DNA of 25,738 bases from the NCBI GenBank assembly GCA_003427395.1, contig BFEA01000157.1, positions 2,363,031 through 2,388,768 of the forward strand, given 5' to 3'. The DNA comes from Chara braunii. Its lineage: Eukaryota > Streptophyta > Charophyceae > Charales > Characeae. Positions within the stretch are counted from its first letter, which is position 1, and the number at the start of each line of letters is the position of its first letter. The position numbers and the translations under genes were made by a program. This document shows, piece by piece, positions 1-11,405 of the stretch. The notes under the pieces were generated by a model. That model searched no databases. It was not told the DNA's origin and saw nothing but the letters and a program-made list of their open reading frames with translations.

Positions 1-863
1 GCGAGAGAGTTCAATTTCATGCCTTGCTGCATGGTTGACAAGATTCAGGCGGACATCCATTGACAATTTAGGAATGCTGGAATATGCATGCCTAAAATGG
101 AAAGATGAAGGGTTTCTCCCGTCCACACTTCACGCTGTCGAATTTGCAAAGGGACGGACTTAGAGAACACTCATACTAAAAGTTTTCAGGTTAAATCTGA
201 CAGTAATTGCTGTCAGATGCAGCTGAAAAAAGTGTAAGTGTGACTATGCTCTTACCCCAATGACCCCCATCGATTCACGGTTGAATATATTCCTGATAGG
301 GAAAGGTGGAGTGTTCCTCCCATCGACGGATACAGGTTCAGAAAGCAAATGTGACTATGCCCTGCCCCCCCCAAAAGACGGATCAAAGACTAATCCACAA
401 CTCAAGAGTGAAAAATTGCAAATGCTATTAACCCAAAATTCAACGAAAAGCCAGGCTGTTTGTCGGGGCGCCCGAGCACCCAACTTGTGCACGGATACAT
501 GCCAGGGTGCCCGGCCAGGCATGAACCCCGGGCAGGGTTCCAGGCAGCCCCAGTGGCCCCCCCCAAAAAGACGGGGGGAAAAAAAAAAAAACTGCAGAAA
601 AAACAATGCTGTGTAGAATTGCAATACAAACGACTTTTGGCCGAGGGTGACATCAGAATTCCTCACGGAATCCAATATTAAAAAGAAAACAACAGAATCA
701 GACTAAGGCACCCCCCTTTAAACCCCTTTAGCCCCCTTAAACTCGAAAGAGGTGAAAGTGGGGGACATTTGGGGAACAAATGGAATGGCCTTTCTCCCAA
801 AGCGATAGACTTATGCTTATACATATATATATACATAGTCACATATCTATGAACTAAAAGAGC
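1..863. other. Repeat-like DNA, no gene recognised
   Basis: No open frame here shows recognisable domains. The stretch holds a short perfect hairpin (196-217) and two C-runs, near 363 and 548, each followed by AAAAGACGG or AAAAAGACGG, which suggests a diverged local duplication. At 812-863 there is an AT-rich tract (TATATATA) ending in CACATATCTATGAACTAAAA, which recurs at 19419-19442 beside a hammerhead-type repeat. I read the region as old mobile-element debris. Confidence 0.4.
196..217. repeat. Perfect 8-bp hairpin
   Basis: TCTGACAG, a six-base loop TAATTG, then CTGTCAGA. No T-run follows, so a terminator is not supported. Function unknown. Confidence 0.5.
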
Positions 864-980
864 TGTAAGGACCTGCCAAAACACGGACTGCGAACACAGC
901 TGATTTCTGAGTTTTGCCGCTAGAATGAATGCCTTGCTGAGATTCCCGCTTTCTTCTGAGTCTCTAAGTCTGTGTGTGTG
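864..980 (+). mobile_element. 5' fragment of a gypsy-type LTR
   Basis: The segment opens with TGTAAGGACCTGCCA, the same 15 bases that open the downstream LTR at 15106. Similarity continues through CTGATTTCTGAGTTTTGCCG and CTAAGTCTGTGTGTGTG, with about 19 extra bases near 880-898. It breaks off near 980. No matching internal region follows, so this is a truncated or solo LTR, or the detached start of the chromovirus 5' LTR now separated by the LINE. Its first base directly abuts CACATATCTATGAACTAAAAG-AGC, which suggests insertion into an older repeat. Confidence 0.7.
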
Positions 981-2303
981 ATGGCCCTTATGGACCGCAG
1001 GAGCGCGAGCGCCGGTCCGGTAAGCGCTACCACGGAGCGCTAATTTGCGTACCTGCGCGGTCGTGATTTTTTGCTCCAGGCGGAATTTGACGCGCGCGCG
1101 GTTTTGCACACATTTTCACTTTCTGAATTCGAGTTGTCGCTGGAAAGAAAGAAAGAGTGAGCTCCCGGGCGTGGCTCCCTCAAGCCCGACAAGAGACGAG
1201 CAACACACAAGGGAGAGAAGGAGAAGGAAGAGGGGGCTACACCAGCGATAAACAAAGGGGAGCAGCGACCTAAGAATAGGAAAGGAAAAGAGGGAAGGAA
1301 AAGAAGGGCGGCTGAACAGCTTTTCAAACAAAGGGAAAAGAGACACGCAGGATCGAGACAAGCAAGAGAGCAGCATACATCGTAGAGGGTGAGAAACAAC
1401 AGCGTGGGCTTCACCATCACCACCCCCAAGGTTAGAGCGGCCCTTTGGGATCCGAAAGGTAAGTTCCAAACGACCTTCACCCTGCCTCTATCGCACGAAA
1501 GGGACAACAGAGGGACAGCGTAAGGATGAGAGAGAACGCAACCTTTCAAGAGGGAGAGAGAGCCATCCATTAACGAGGCACGCATAGGACAAAGGAGCGA
1601 GTAATGATAATGAGTTCAAACGTACTAAGCTAGGAATTCCCGGACAGGAAGCACAACCCATCTTAGAAAGTAAGAATCCTTTTTCGATACATAGACTGAG
1701 GAATTCGTAACCAAGTTTGTCGTCGCTAGCAGAGAACTGTGTGCCTCTAGGAAATTCGAACATCCCGCCGACAACAGCGGAAGCGCTTAAGACGTTTGGA
1801 ACGGCCCTCACCCCCCATCCCCGCGCCGCTTTACCTCGTGTCATCCCTCATCAGCAACACTGCCAACCATCATTTTACCCACATCGCCCAGCAACGCGCA
1901 TCAGTTTCGTCAACACAACACATTGACGACTCCATACCAACACCACCCCACCTACCGCTCTACTTCCCACCCCCATTCACATACCCCGATCTCGCACCCG
2001 AACACGAAGACACTGAGAAAGTGAAAGCGGGAAACGAACTCTACCAAGGGAAAAATAAGTCGACGAAAAAGGAAACCCGCAAAGCCATCAAATTCACAGG
2101 TCGGTCGAAAAGAAGGATTCGCATCTTTCTACTATTCACAAATAATCTAGTTATTATTTACTAATTCTTCACGACACTTTCCTCATTAGCTGCCAGACGA
2201 AGTGAGAGAGAGATTCACTTAATTTAAACTAATCATTATTATTATTAATTTAACTTACGGTCACATATTTGACTTTTTAATCCTTGCTGCATTTTTTGGC
2301 TAC
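981..2303. other. Purine-rich region, no gene recognised
   Basis: From about 1140 to 1600 the plus strand is strongly purine-rich (GAGA/GGAA runs), so the long minus-strand frames there are low-complexity Ser/Leu/Phe translations. A donor-like AAAG/GTAAGT occurs near 1455-1464, but no convincing partner exon is seen. From 1800 to 2160 an open plus frame is rich in Pro and then Lys, without known motifs. From 2150 to 2290 the DNA is AT-rich. It may be 5' UTR of the LINE downstream, or unrelated intergenic DNA. Confidence 0.35.
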
Positions 2304-2768
2304 TTGACAATCCTCTCCATTCACTCATCTTCTTGTCCTCTTTTTGAATTGCTCCGTAGCATACCCACAAATACGGTCACCCAAAGGAGGCTACACGCTG
2401 ACGTTTGCAAATACGCTCCCCAGGTGGGGAGGGTAAACGCCNCCCTTTTTTTTTTTTTTGGTTGTCACAGAACTTCTTTTCCTGTCGTAATACTACCTGC
2501 TTGTGTCACTTCTACAAACCCCGTTCCCCAGGTGGGGAGGGCAAGTGCTGGCAAAATTTTACTAACACCCAAAGGCGAACAGCAGGGCCAACCAAAGCCC
2601 ACTATTCAGGCAAGCTTCTGCAAAGTCCTTCACAAGAATCCTGTAAGTCTACCTACACCCTCCACTCTCGTTGGGGGGAAGGTAATTACTGCGCAGAGGG
2701 GCACGTCCAAAAGCCCATTCTCCCCCCCCAACAGGTCGATGTCGTACGCCGAGGTACTTGGAAAATGA
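2304..2768 (+). pseudogene. Possible N-terminal part of LINE ORF1
   Basis: This open frame is in phase with ORF1 and separated from it by a single TGA (2766-2768). It ends in SYAEVLGK, resembling the SYA/FA-x-x-L segment often seen near the start of plant LINE gag-like proteins, so the stop may be a recent nonsense change. The start is uncertain: the frame crosses an undetermined base at 2442 next to a T-run, so the first ~45 codons may not be real. Confidence 0.4.
2417..2541. repeat. 17-bp direct repeat, 108-bp period
   Basis: TCCCCAGGTGGGGAGGG occurs at 2417-2433 and 2525-2541. The core CCCCAGGTGGGG is itself nearly palindromic. Both copies lie at the 5' side of LINE ORF1 and could be remnants of promoter or 5' UTR repeats. 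Confidence 0.7.
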
Positions 2769-2771
2769 GTC

Positions 2772-4526
2772 ATGACACCGAAACCAATGTCCCCCATGGG
2801 CCAAGGGAACCCACCCAACTTAGTGGGACAATTACCAGCACAACCCCAGGCCCAAACGGGCGTGCAATCACAATTGTCCAACAACTCTCAGAAGAAGTAC
2901 GAACCTTCAACATCGATCTCAGCCTCGAAATCTTTGAGTCAAAAGGCAATGGACTTCCTCATTTCAAGCACGCAAGTCAAAGCTAAAGTGAACATCATCA
3001 AGCGGATGATCCCGGCAAAAGAAGGGGAAAGCGAAGATCAGGAAGAGGAGATATGGGAATACCTAGAAGAAGATGAATCTAACTTTGAAGAAGTGTTTAG
3101 TAACCACGCAGTCCTCTTCAACTTTCCTCAAAAGTGCGCAGATATGTCCCCAAATGAAAAACGTTCCTGGGTCAGGGATACACTCACATCTTTGGAGGAA
3201 ATACCTGACACAGAACCAGACGTCACGTACCATAAACGAGCACGAAACACAGTGATGATAGTCTGTCCAGACAGAGGATTTGCCCATTACCTGATCTCCC
3301 TTAACAGTCTGAAATGCAAGAGAGGAGTGGTGTCCGTTACCAACTGGAAACCCAGACGTGGCCCGCAACCTGAAGCGTCCAGACACAGACAAACCATGTT
3401 GCGGAACAATTTCTGGATCCAGTTCGACAACATCACGGAAGGTCTTCACAGCTTCATCGAACGAAGACTGGCTAAAGCTTATCCAAACAACCCAGTCATT
3501 GAATGGCTGGCCTCGGGCCCAGATTTTTTTGCCCCGAACCATGATTCGAGAATCGCGTGCCTTCAAGTCCCCTCAGGGGTTCCTCCCCAGTTCCCAGATG
3601 TTTGGCTGTTCCAAAAATCCAATGGCCAAAAAATGACGGTCTTCGTATCCACTAAAACCAACCCACGGTGTTTTAAGCGCAGAGGGAGAGGTCACCTGGG
3701 CACCGACAGAAACTGTCCACTCAACAGGGACAGAGCAGGAAAACCTGGCCAAATACAAGCTAACTTGGCTGAATGTGAAACAAAGGCAGGCCTTTGGTTT
3801 GTCAATGACCCCACCTATCGGGGATGGGTCTTTTACGACAGGCTTGAGGATCCCAAATGGGTATGGGTGCTACAAGGAGAACCAACAGTCCAACCACACA
3901 TATATCCCCCCCATGGCAGCCAATGGCAAACGAAAGGATCCAGGAAAATCGAAGACAAAGAAGGAGGTTTTCTGAGGAAACAGATCCTGAACACACGGGG
4001 AATCATGGAGGATAAGCACCGGAAAGACACCATGCAAGAGCTGATCAAAACAGGCAACTCAGCGGAAAAAGCCTACATTGAAAACCTGCAGGCAAGAGGA
4101 AAGCTCCTACAGACAACCAAAGAACAAAGACCATCACTGCAGTCACAGGGTGACAACACAACAGGTATTGCACAAAAACCGCTGAAAAGAAAGGTCGAGC
4201 AGACTACACCAAGCTCACCCACAAACAACACAACACAAGACAAAACCAGCAGGGCCAAAGGTTCCCGCACAACAACAGAAAGAATGGACACAGACACAGT
4301 CAAAAGTCTGGACAACACGGCAGAAGAAGAAGGAAGATCTACAGGCAGTGACGAGAAGAAACAGCGAGCAATGGTCGAGGGCTGCAATGAGGAAGGAGGA
4401 ACCGCGATGGATGAGGAAGATGGACAAGTTACCCAGAAGGAAGTGAAGAAGACAAGACAAAAGAAGACGAGGGTGCGGATGACAACATGTCACAGGGATC
4501 AACAGAAAAAGATTCCCACATCATAG
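2772..4526 (+). CDS. LINE ORF1, gag-like nucleic-acid-binding protein
   Basis: Expected role: the RNA-binding ORF1 protein that coats LINE RNA before target-primed reverse transcription. At 584 residues it is long for this class. Residues about 100-290 form a globular part with the layout of plant LINE gag proteins (DUF4283-like, by inference). A zinc-knuckle relic follows: C300, H308 and C315 are present, but the second Cys position is Arg303 (codon CGC; one transition from TGC), and the His-to-last-Cys spacing is six rather than four. The C-terminal ~200 residues are Lys/Glu/Thr-rich and probably disordered. An upstream in-frame extension stops at 2766. The next frame, from 4487, overlaps the end and may be the frameshifted continuation. 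Similarity to ORF1 is judged from layout, not from a search. Confidence 0.6.
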   Translation: MTPKPMSPMGQGNPPNLVGQLPAQPQAQTGVQSQLSNNSQKKYEPSTSISASKSLSQKAMDFLISSTQVKAKVNIIKRMIPAKEGESEDQEEEIWEYLEEDESNFEEVFSNHAVLFNFPQKCADMSPNEKRSWVRDTLTSLEEIPDTEPDVTYHKRARNTVMIVCPDRGFAHYLISLNSLKCKRGVVSVTNWKPRRGPQPEASRHRQTMLRNNFWIQFDNITEGLHSFIERRLAKAYPNNPVIEWLASGPDFFAPNHDSRIACLQVPSGVPPQFPDVWLFQKSNGQKMTVFVSTKTNPRCFKRRGRGHLGTDRNCPLNRDRAGKPGQIQANLAECETKAGLWFVNDPTYRGWVFYDRLEDPKWVWVLQGEPTVQPHIYPPHGSQWQTKGSRKIEDKEGGFLRKQILNTRGIMEDKHRKDTMQELIKTGNSAEKAYIENLQARGKLLQTTKEQRPSLQSQGDNTTGIAQKPLKRKVEQTTPSSPTNNTTQDKTSRAKGSRTTTERMDTDTVKSLDNTAEEEGRSTGSDEKKQRAMVEGCNEEGGTAMDEEDGQVTQKEVKKTRQKKTRVRMTTCHRDQQKKIPTS

Positions 4527-5688
4527 GCGAACAAGACAGATGGGAAGGAACAAAGGAGGATGAACATGCGGACTCTCTCACTTGGTTGTCAGATTACGTC
4601 AGGACATTGGAAAGAGAAAGGGAGATCGAATTTGAAATCAGAGTGGCACACAAAAAGCATATATTCAACCTCCAGAACTTCAACCCGACTCAGCAATCTC
4701 TGGACACCTTGTTCCCCACACACAATCAATACGAAATTCTTGTAACAAGAACTGTCTGAATTCTTCGTTGAGCGCTACGGGGCCAAACTGGACGAAGCAG
4801 CCAATCAGAGAAACACCACAACAAACAGCCTCTCCTGGCCCAAATTCTACACCAACACGGACAACCAAAAACCAAACAAAAGACTCAAAGGGGAAGAGGG
4901 AAAGGACAAGGGACACCAACAACAAGCACCCAAGGCAAAGGGACAAAAGAAGAGGGAAAAGAAATGCAGCTAGATGCAAGAGAAGACCTTGGCAGACAAA
5001 AAGAGGTCCTCAAGGCACAAATCATGGTCCTCAAGGACCAAAACAGGGAAACAGAAGACGGTACAGTCAACTTGCAAAAGTTGGCTGCAGGCCAGAACGC
5101 AGAAACGCTCACAGTAGCCAGGCTTGATGCCAAAGGAGGGTGCAGGAAAAGAGCAATAATCCCCTACAGATGGAACACAAAACACGGGGATTGGGAAGTA
5201 GCAGTCAATAAATCATGGGCCCTCATCCCTTTGGCCAAACCGAGCAAAAAAAACCCTGGCAATCAACAACTCAGATAATGCTGCCATGAGCGCTCATATC
5301 CTGGGGTCATGGGAAGATTGGAGGAAAGAGTGGCTCAACTCAACAGGGGACCTGATGATCAGTGATCTCAAACCTTACATGGTCCAATACTCGATGGAAT
5401 CAGAGATCAGAGACTACCTCACATGGAAACCATGGAAGGTAGTCCAGGCAATCCCTACGGCCTTCTGGGTGGAGAAATCCCAGCAGAACCATGGAAGGTA
5501 GTCCAGGCAATCCCTACGGCCTTCTGGGTGGAGAAATCCCAGCAGAACGAGCAGCAGTGGCGGCATCACTGGTAGAAGGCCACACAATTTTTGCAGACAA
5601 AGCGGAGCACCTGGCACAGGCTCTAGGGAAAAGCGCCCGGGTGGTCAGAATCCACAACTTTGAACCCTTCGGAGCAACCCCCAACTAG
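4487..5688 (+). pseudogene. LINE inter-ORF remnant, frame-broken
   Basis: A succession of short frames fills the gap between ORF1 and ORF2: 4487-4759 (charged, with LEREREIEFEIR, possibly coiled coil), 4768-5127 (Lys/Arg/Gln-rich), 5286-5501 (Trp-rich, WEDWRKEWLN) and 5491-5688 (ADKAEHLAQALG). They read like one basic, partly helical protein broken by indels, either the end of ORF1 or a separate ORF. A 59-bp tandem duplication at 5428-5545 explains one frame change. No domain recognised. Confidence 0.45.
5428..5545. repeat. 59-bp tandem duplication
   Basis: The block starting AACCATGGAAGGTAGTCCAG (5428-5486) is repeated exactly at 5487-5545. Because 59 is not a multiple of three it shifts the frame. 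Perfect identity implies a recent event or an assembly error. Confidence 0.9.
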
Positions 5689-5824
5689 ATCAACAGTATC
5701 AGGGGAGGTAAGGTTGACCCCATAGCAACCTTCCATGGCATCACCAAACCGTATAACTCAGGCTACACAACCAGGCCGAGTCCAACACTTCACCCTCAGA
5801 CCGAGAGAGCCTGAGTTAACAGTA

Positions 5825-7397
5825 ATGTCATGTAATGTCGACAGACTAGCAACAATTTTATCTAATAGCCAAAAATAGGACAATCTGACCAACTACCTCA
5901 ACTGGTTCTCAAAAAATCCACCAGACATAGTATGCATACAAGAAACGCACCTAACAAACTCAACAGAACACCAAGCAATAGCCAACAAAAACAGTCTAAA
6001 CTGAGACATGTAAAATCGAGCCAATGGTCACCAACCCCAAGAATCGGCTCAGCAGGAACAGTCGTCCTCTGGAATGAAAATTCAGGAGCAACTAATCAAA
6101 TCAACATCATTCAATGTCAAACAGATACAGAAAATGGAAGGTGGATAGAGATCACCTTCGTTTACAAGGAAGAGGTCTTTCAACTAATAAATGCTTATGC
6201 ACCCAACGACTCATCTCAGAGAAGAGAATTCATACAACGTGTCTCTGCAAGGTGCGACACACTTAAACACCTACTACTAGTAGGCGATTGGAACACCGTG
6301 TTAGAACCCTCTATTGACCGGATTTCTGCAGCACATACAGATAGAGAGGAAATACAGTTAAGTGAAGCTCAGGAAATTACCACACTCATGATGGAAAGAC
6401 ACCTAATAGAGCCACTAAGAACAATATACCCAGAAACCCAAAGATTCACCTTTAGGAAAAGAAATAGATCACAACACATAACAAGCTAAGCAATAGACTA
6501 TTTTTTAGTATATGAAACTCTTAGAGGAGCAAGTCATAACGTAGGAATAGGCAAACTCCCTTACAACAACGGGTTAGACCACAACCCAATCTTCATTAAT
6601 CTACTCTTTGACCCAGGAGCACAAAAGGGCCCTAGCTTCTTCAAGATTAATAACGCCATTCTAGACGCCCCACAAATGAAAGAAGCAATAGCCCTCACAT
6701 TCATAGACTCAGAAAAGGAAGGAGCTAACTTCCCAAACATAATAGCCAACTCATCTAAATCGGCCTCCATAGCTTCTAGGAAACTGGCAACCAAAAGAAA
6801 CCAGCGCATACAAGAGCTAGAAGCAGCAGTCCAGGTAGCATAAAAGTACCTCATCAGTAACCCAGGCCAAACTTCATACGAAGACTCACTTGCTAAAGCA
6901 ATAGCAGAATTGGGCACCTGGAATTCAAAGCCAAAGGCATGAGACTAAGAGCAAGGGTCAAAGAGTGGGAGGAAGGGGAAAAAATGACAAAGTATTTTTT
7001 CCAAAAAATCAGAGCAAGAGGAAGAAACTCCGCCATCCACCAACTTAGAGGAGAAGAAGGCCTCACTTCAGATCCAAGGAAAATGCTCGCAATAGCGGAA
7101 TCCTTTTATAAAAACCTGTACACCTCTAAAACGGAACAACCCATTGCGAGACAAGTGACACAAGCAAGAGAAAAATTCAGTAAACACCTGGCCAAAACAA
7201 TCCCCACAACACTAGCAGAGGAACTAGAAGCTCTCATCTCAAATGATGAAATTAAAAGAGCCTTGGACTCAATGAAACCTGGAAAGACGCCGGGACAAAA
7301 CGGACTGTCCAAAGAATTATGGCAAAGATATTGGGCATTCTTAGGGGACGAGTACTGGATGTTTATAAGAACAACATGGGCTTCAGAAGGACTATAC
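5825..7397 (+). pseudogene. LINE ORF2 first part: APE endonuclease and RT start
   Basis: ORF2 would nick target DNA with an apurinic-type endonuclease and prime reverse transcription there. Visible endonuclease motifs: MSCNVDRL at the start (the SWNVRGL-like strand), VCIQETHL with the metal-binding Glu (about 5925-5950), NAYAPND, LLLVGDWNTVL (GDWN, about 6277-6303) and GLDHNPIFI (the DH pair, about 6570). RT begins with ALDSMKPGKTPGQNGLSKEL near 7260. Stops at 5876, 6487 and 6841 and frameshifts near 6000 and 6925 break the frame. Plant-LINE similarity is clear, but no active protein can be made. The piece ends at GLY (7397), where plastid DNA begins. Confidence 0.85.
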
Positions 7398-7585
7398 TGA
7401 GATTTCAGGTAATAAGTCTACTAATGCTCTTACAGTTGTAGATTTACCAGTTTCTCTATCTCCCATAACCATAACTCCACCTATTTTTGGATCAATAACA
7501 TTAAGTAAAAGAGCTAATTTCATTTCTTCTTGACCTACTATAGCTGTAAAAGGAAAAATAGGACGTTCTTTCTCGAACTCAAGAT
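7397..7585 (-). pseudogene. chlI: Plastid chlI fragment (Mg-chelatase subunit I)
   Basis: The minus strand reads [20 protein letters not shown], then [19 protein letters not shown], then [14 protein letters not shown]. This is the N-terminal AAA+ part of magnesium chelatase ChlI, the ATPase that drives Mg insertion into protoporphyrin in chlorophyll synthesis. The Walker A loop, usually GDRGTGKST, reads GDRETGKST, consistent with decay. Only about 63 codons are present. Plastid-encoded chlI is typical of algae and some non-seed plants, which helps place the organism. Confidence 0.88.
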
Positions 7586-7628
7586 GTTGATGTAATATTC
7601 TATTTTATGTGTATTTATTTTATGTCTA

Positions 7629-7690
7629 TTATTGAGAATGTATTATCTATATATATAATCTAATTCTAATTATATATACATTCTCAATAA
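7629..7690. repeat. 15-bp stem-loop in plastid-derived spacer
   Basis: 7629-7643 (TTATTGAGAATGTAT) pairs with 7676-7690. The 32-base loop is AT-rich. It resembles the 3' stem-loops common in plastid intergenic spacers. The spacer 7586-7759 around it was not assigned to a locus. Confidence 0.75.
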
Positions 7691-7759
7691 ACAATGGAAT
7701 GGATTTTTTGAATCTATTCTAATTACAATGTTTTTGGAGTCCAAAAGGAAGGTAATAGG

Positions 7760-8249
<490 letters not shown>

Positions 8250-8257
8250 ATTTTTAA

Positions 8258-8439
<182 letters not shown>

Positions 8440-10834
8440 GGAAAGTATCTCAGTACAGGAATAGTCACCCTACTACACAAGAAAGGAGACCCCACATATA
8501 TTAAAAATTATCGACCTATAACGTTACTGACAGTAGCATATAAAATCCTAGCCAAGCTTCTAGCAAACAGAATAAGGAAGATCACCAAAAACTGCTTCCA
8601 CATAGACCAAACAGGATTCATCCCGGGCAGATTTATACTAGACAATGTAATGACACTAGCCGAATCAGTAAGATATATTAAAGATAAGAAACTAAACGCA
8701 GCAATCCTCTTCATCGAGTTTGAGAAAGCATATGACCAGGTCAACTAGGATTTCCTCCAGCAATGCATGGAAAAGATGGGAGTAGGCCCGAACTTCAAAA
8801 AATGGGTTAGGATTCTATACAATGACGCGCATGGAGCAGTTCAAGTAAATGGATACATATCCAACCTCTATAAGATGTCTAGGTCTGTAAGACAAGGAGA
8901 CCCATTAGCAGCCCCTATATTTTTGTTTGTCATGGAGGCAATAGCATCCTTCCTTAGGAAGGACCTGTCCATACAAAGACTCATAAATTCGTCGGAAGAC
9001 CCCAACAAAACACACCACATACCCCCCACGAGCATGTTCGTGGACAACTTGGCAGTACTCATAAGAGCATCCAACTCATCCTTTGAGGCGCTCACCAAAG
9101 CAATGCCCGCATACCAACTAGCTTCCGAAATGCGAATCAACTGGCAAAAAACAGCAGGATGGTGGTTAACGGATGGAAGTACTCCTGATGGTATGATTTG
9201 GTCTGACCCTAAGGACCCATTGAGAGTTCTAGGGATCCAAATGACAAAACACGGAGCAAAAACATAAATGACTCCTAGTCTCCTAGCCGAGATGACAAGG
9301 AAACCAGACCACAACACACCCAAGAAACGAATCTAGGTCAAAATTTTGGAAAGGGATCCTTCGAGATTGGAGAGAGATTTTCCCAGTTACAGTCAGGAAA
9401 CCAAACAACAAAGAGGAAATACTACCACAACCCCTTTTATGCAACCAGTGGATAACAAAAGAAGACGGTAGCCCCTTCACACTGACCTCAAAGGACACAA
9501 AGTGGGGAGCGTGGCTAGAAAAGGGAATATGGCAGATTAAACACATTTGGGATGACAACACAAAAGAATGGAAACAAGACAAACAACTCAGACAACAACT
9601 CAAGCACTGCCACAGGCTAAATCAGAACCTTTAGGAAATCATAACTGCCATCCCACAAGAATGGATCCCAACACTAAAAAAAGACAGACAGTGAACCACT
9701 GGAGACTGGGCCGTATTAGTAAACGAACCTCAATAGAAACACGTACTAGCATTTTGGGGCAGAGAAGAAAACAAACAGGACTGATACATATTTACCATGC
9801 ATGAAATAGAAGAGCCAGGTTCAGACCACAACAAAATTAGCAAATGCTCAACAACACAAGTCTTTGTCTGCAAGGACAATCTAAGAAAGATTAGAGTTAT
9901 AGAAAACGAAGACTTAACCATCTACCACCCCCAAACCACTTTAGAGAACCTAGAAGTAGACCCAGCAGAATGGGCATGAAATCTAAAGCAAGGAACCTTA
10001 GGAATCAACACTAAATTCAACTTACTACAATACACAACTAGTCTAGGCTATAGGCTGAGACGCCGCTCTACAAATGCAGACCCAATAATAGCAGAATGTT
10101 GGAAAAGACACCTAGAAGTATAAATGGAAACATTCAACCCAATACCATGGAACAAAATAGCCTTGATACACCCACCCAAACTCAGAAGCCTACAATGGTT
10201 AATCATTTACCTAGCAGTCTCTTTGAATAAATGGTTAGACGTTAGAAAAAAAAAGGAAGACAGAAGCCCACTGAAAGAATTGTGCGTCAACTGCAACAAC
10301 GGCCAAATAGAAAACCTATACCACTGTTTTCTCCTATGTCCTAGAATAAAACCACTATGGCACAAAGCAACAAGTATATGGAACACAGTAATCGGCACAA
10401 CCTTCACAAACAACAGCACACTACTACTCCTAGGCTTTAATGACCCGAAAGACTGGACCACATTAGAATCCACCCTCTTCAGAATTTTTAGAAAAGCCGC
10501 ACTATGGGCTATATGGAGGAAACGATGTCAAGAAACCATAGAAAAACAAAAAATGCACACCAAAGAAGCATGGGGATTACTCCAAAAACAAGTAGAAACT
10601 GAATACTGGGTCCTATGGCGCAAAGTACGCAAGAAGATGAAGGAAGACAAAGACAAAGCCAAGGAACACCAACAGAACTTCGAAGAGAACTTCCTAGCCA
10701 AAGGCAAAATTGCAGTCATTCCGGGCTCAAGCATAGTCTTCCGACTCAGGGAGGAAACCCCACCAAATCAACACTCACAAGACCACTCACTAAACAGTAT
10801 CCCCGAATCCCTGGAAGTCAACATACACTCATAA
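8440..10834 (+). pseudogene. LINE ORF2 second part: RT and C-terminal zinc motif
   Basis: RT blocks continue from the left part: GIVTLLHKKGDPTYIKNYRP (finger), HIDQTGFIPGRFILDN, AILFIEFEKAYDQVN (block A), SVRQGDPLAAPIFLFVMEAI (block B) and FVDNLAVL (block C). Block A normally has FxDF; here the first catalytic Asp is Glu. Block C normally reads FADD; here it is FVDN. TAG at 8746 replaces the Trp expected after QVN, and TAA follows KHGAKT at 9267. Several further stops lie between 9330 and 10124. The last frame (10124-10834, 236 residues) carries CVNC followed by HCFLLC, the RT-associated zinc-binding motif of plant LINEs, and a Lys/Glu-rich helix. It is catalytically dead in its present form. 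Confidence 0.88.
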
Positions 10835-11180
10835 TAGAGACAACTTCACCCCAGCTGGATCAAGTCAACACAAGAACCTTCAGTGGCTAGAGACAGCTAC
10901 ACCCCAACCAACACACAAGACAGGATTAACATAGAGCCAGGACAGCCAAGACCCACGGTAATAGCTAGAATGGTGTCAAACAGCTCAATATTGGAAAGGA
11001 CAGATAAGAACGCACATAGGATTAGAGAGGAAGGCTAAATAAACCCTAGGGTTCCACCAAAGACACGTCCCCATGATGACAAGGCATAGAAATGCATAGA
11101 ATCTTTCATAGGAAAGTAGCAGTAAGAAAAGTCATCCGAGAGAAAGGAAGGGTTCACAGCCCAAACTAGAGAGAGGAAGA

Positions 11181-11299
11181 GGGTTCAGGGTTTAGGATTT
11201 GGAGCTTAAAAACAGCACATGTTTTACATTTTAGGAACTCGGAACAGGTAAATCACGACAGCATTACAGCTGAGGGTTTAGGGTTTAAGGTTTAGACAG
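11181..11299 (+). repeat. Degenerate telomere-like TTTAGGG motifs
   Basis: GGGTTCAGGGTTTAGGATTT (11181-11200) and GAGGGTTTAGGGTTTAAGGT (11272-11291) contain two to three units each of the plant telomere repeat TTTAGGG with errors. ACTTAGGGTGTTAG follows near 11317. These are short interstitial telomere-like repeats or a property of the LINE 3' UTR. Confidence 0.6.
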
Positions 11300-11405
11300 A
11301 AACAAGGCAAACAGGACTTAGGGTGTTAGAGATTTCAGGAGACTCGTAGGCGTTCCAGACCGCTCTAGCATAACACACCAACCAGACAGCATCACTGCTG
11401 AGAGG

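Noticed and set aside
196-217. Intrinsic terminator
   Set aside because: No T-run after the hairpin, and such terminators are not expected in nuclear plant DNA.
678-1585. Overlapping minus-strand ORFs of 117-181 codons
   Set aside because: They are translations of purine-rich, low-complexity DNA (Ser/Leu/Phe-rich) with no domain, in several phases at once.
3063-3566. 167-codon minus-strand ORF
   Set aside because: Antisense shadow of LINE ORF1, which has the coherent protein.
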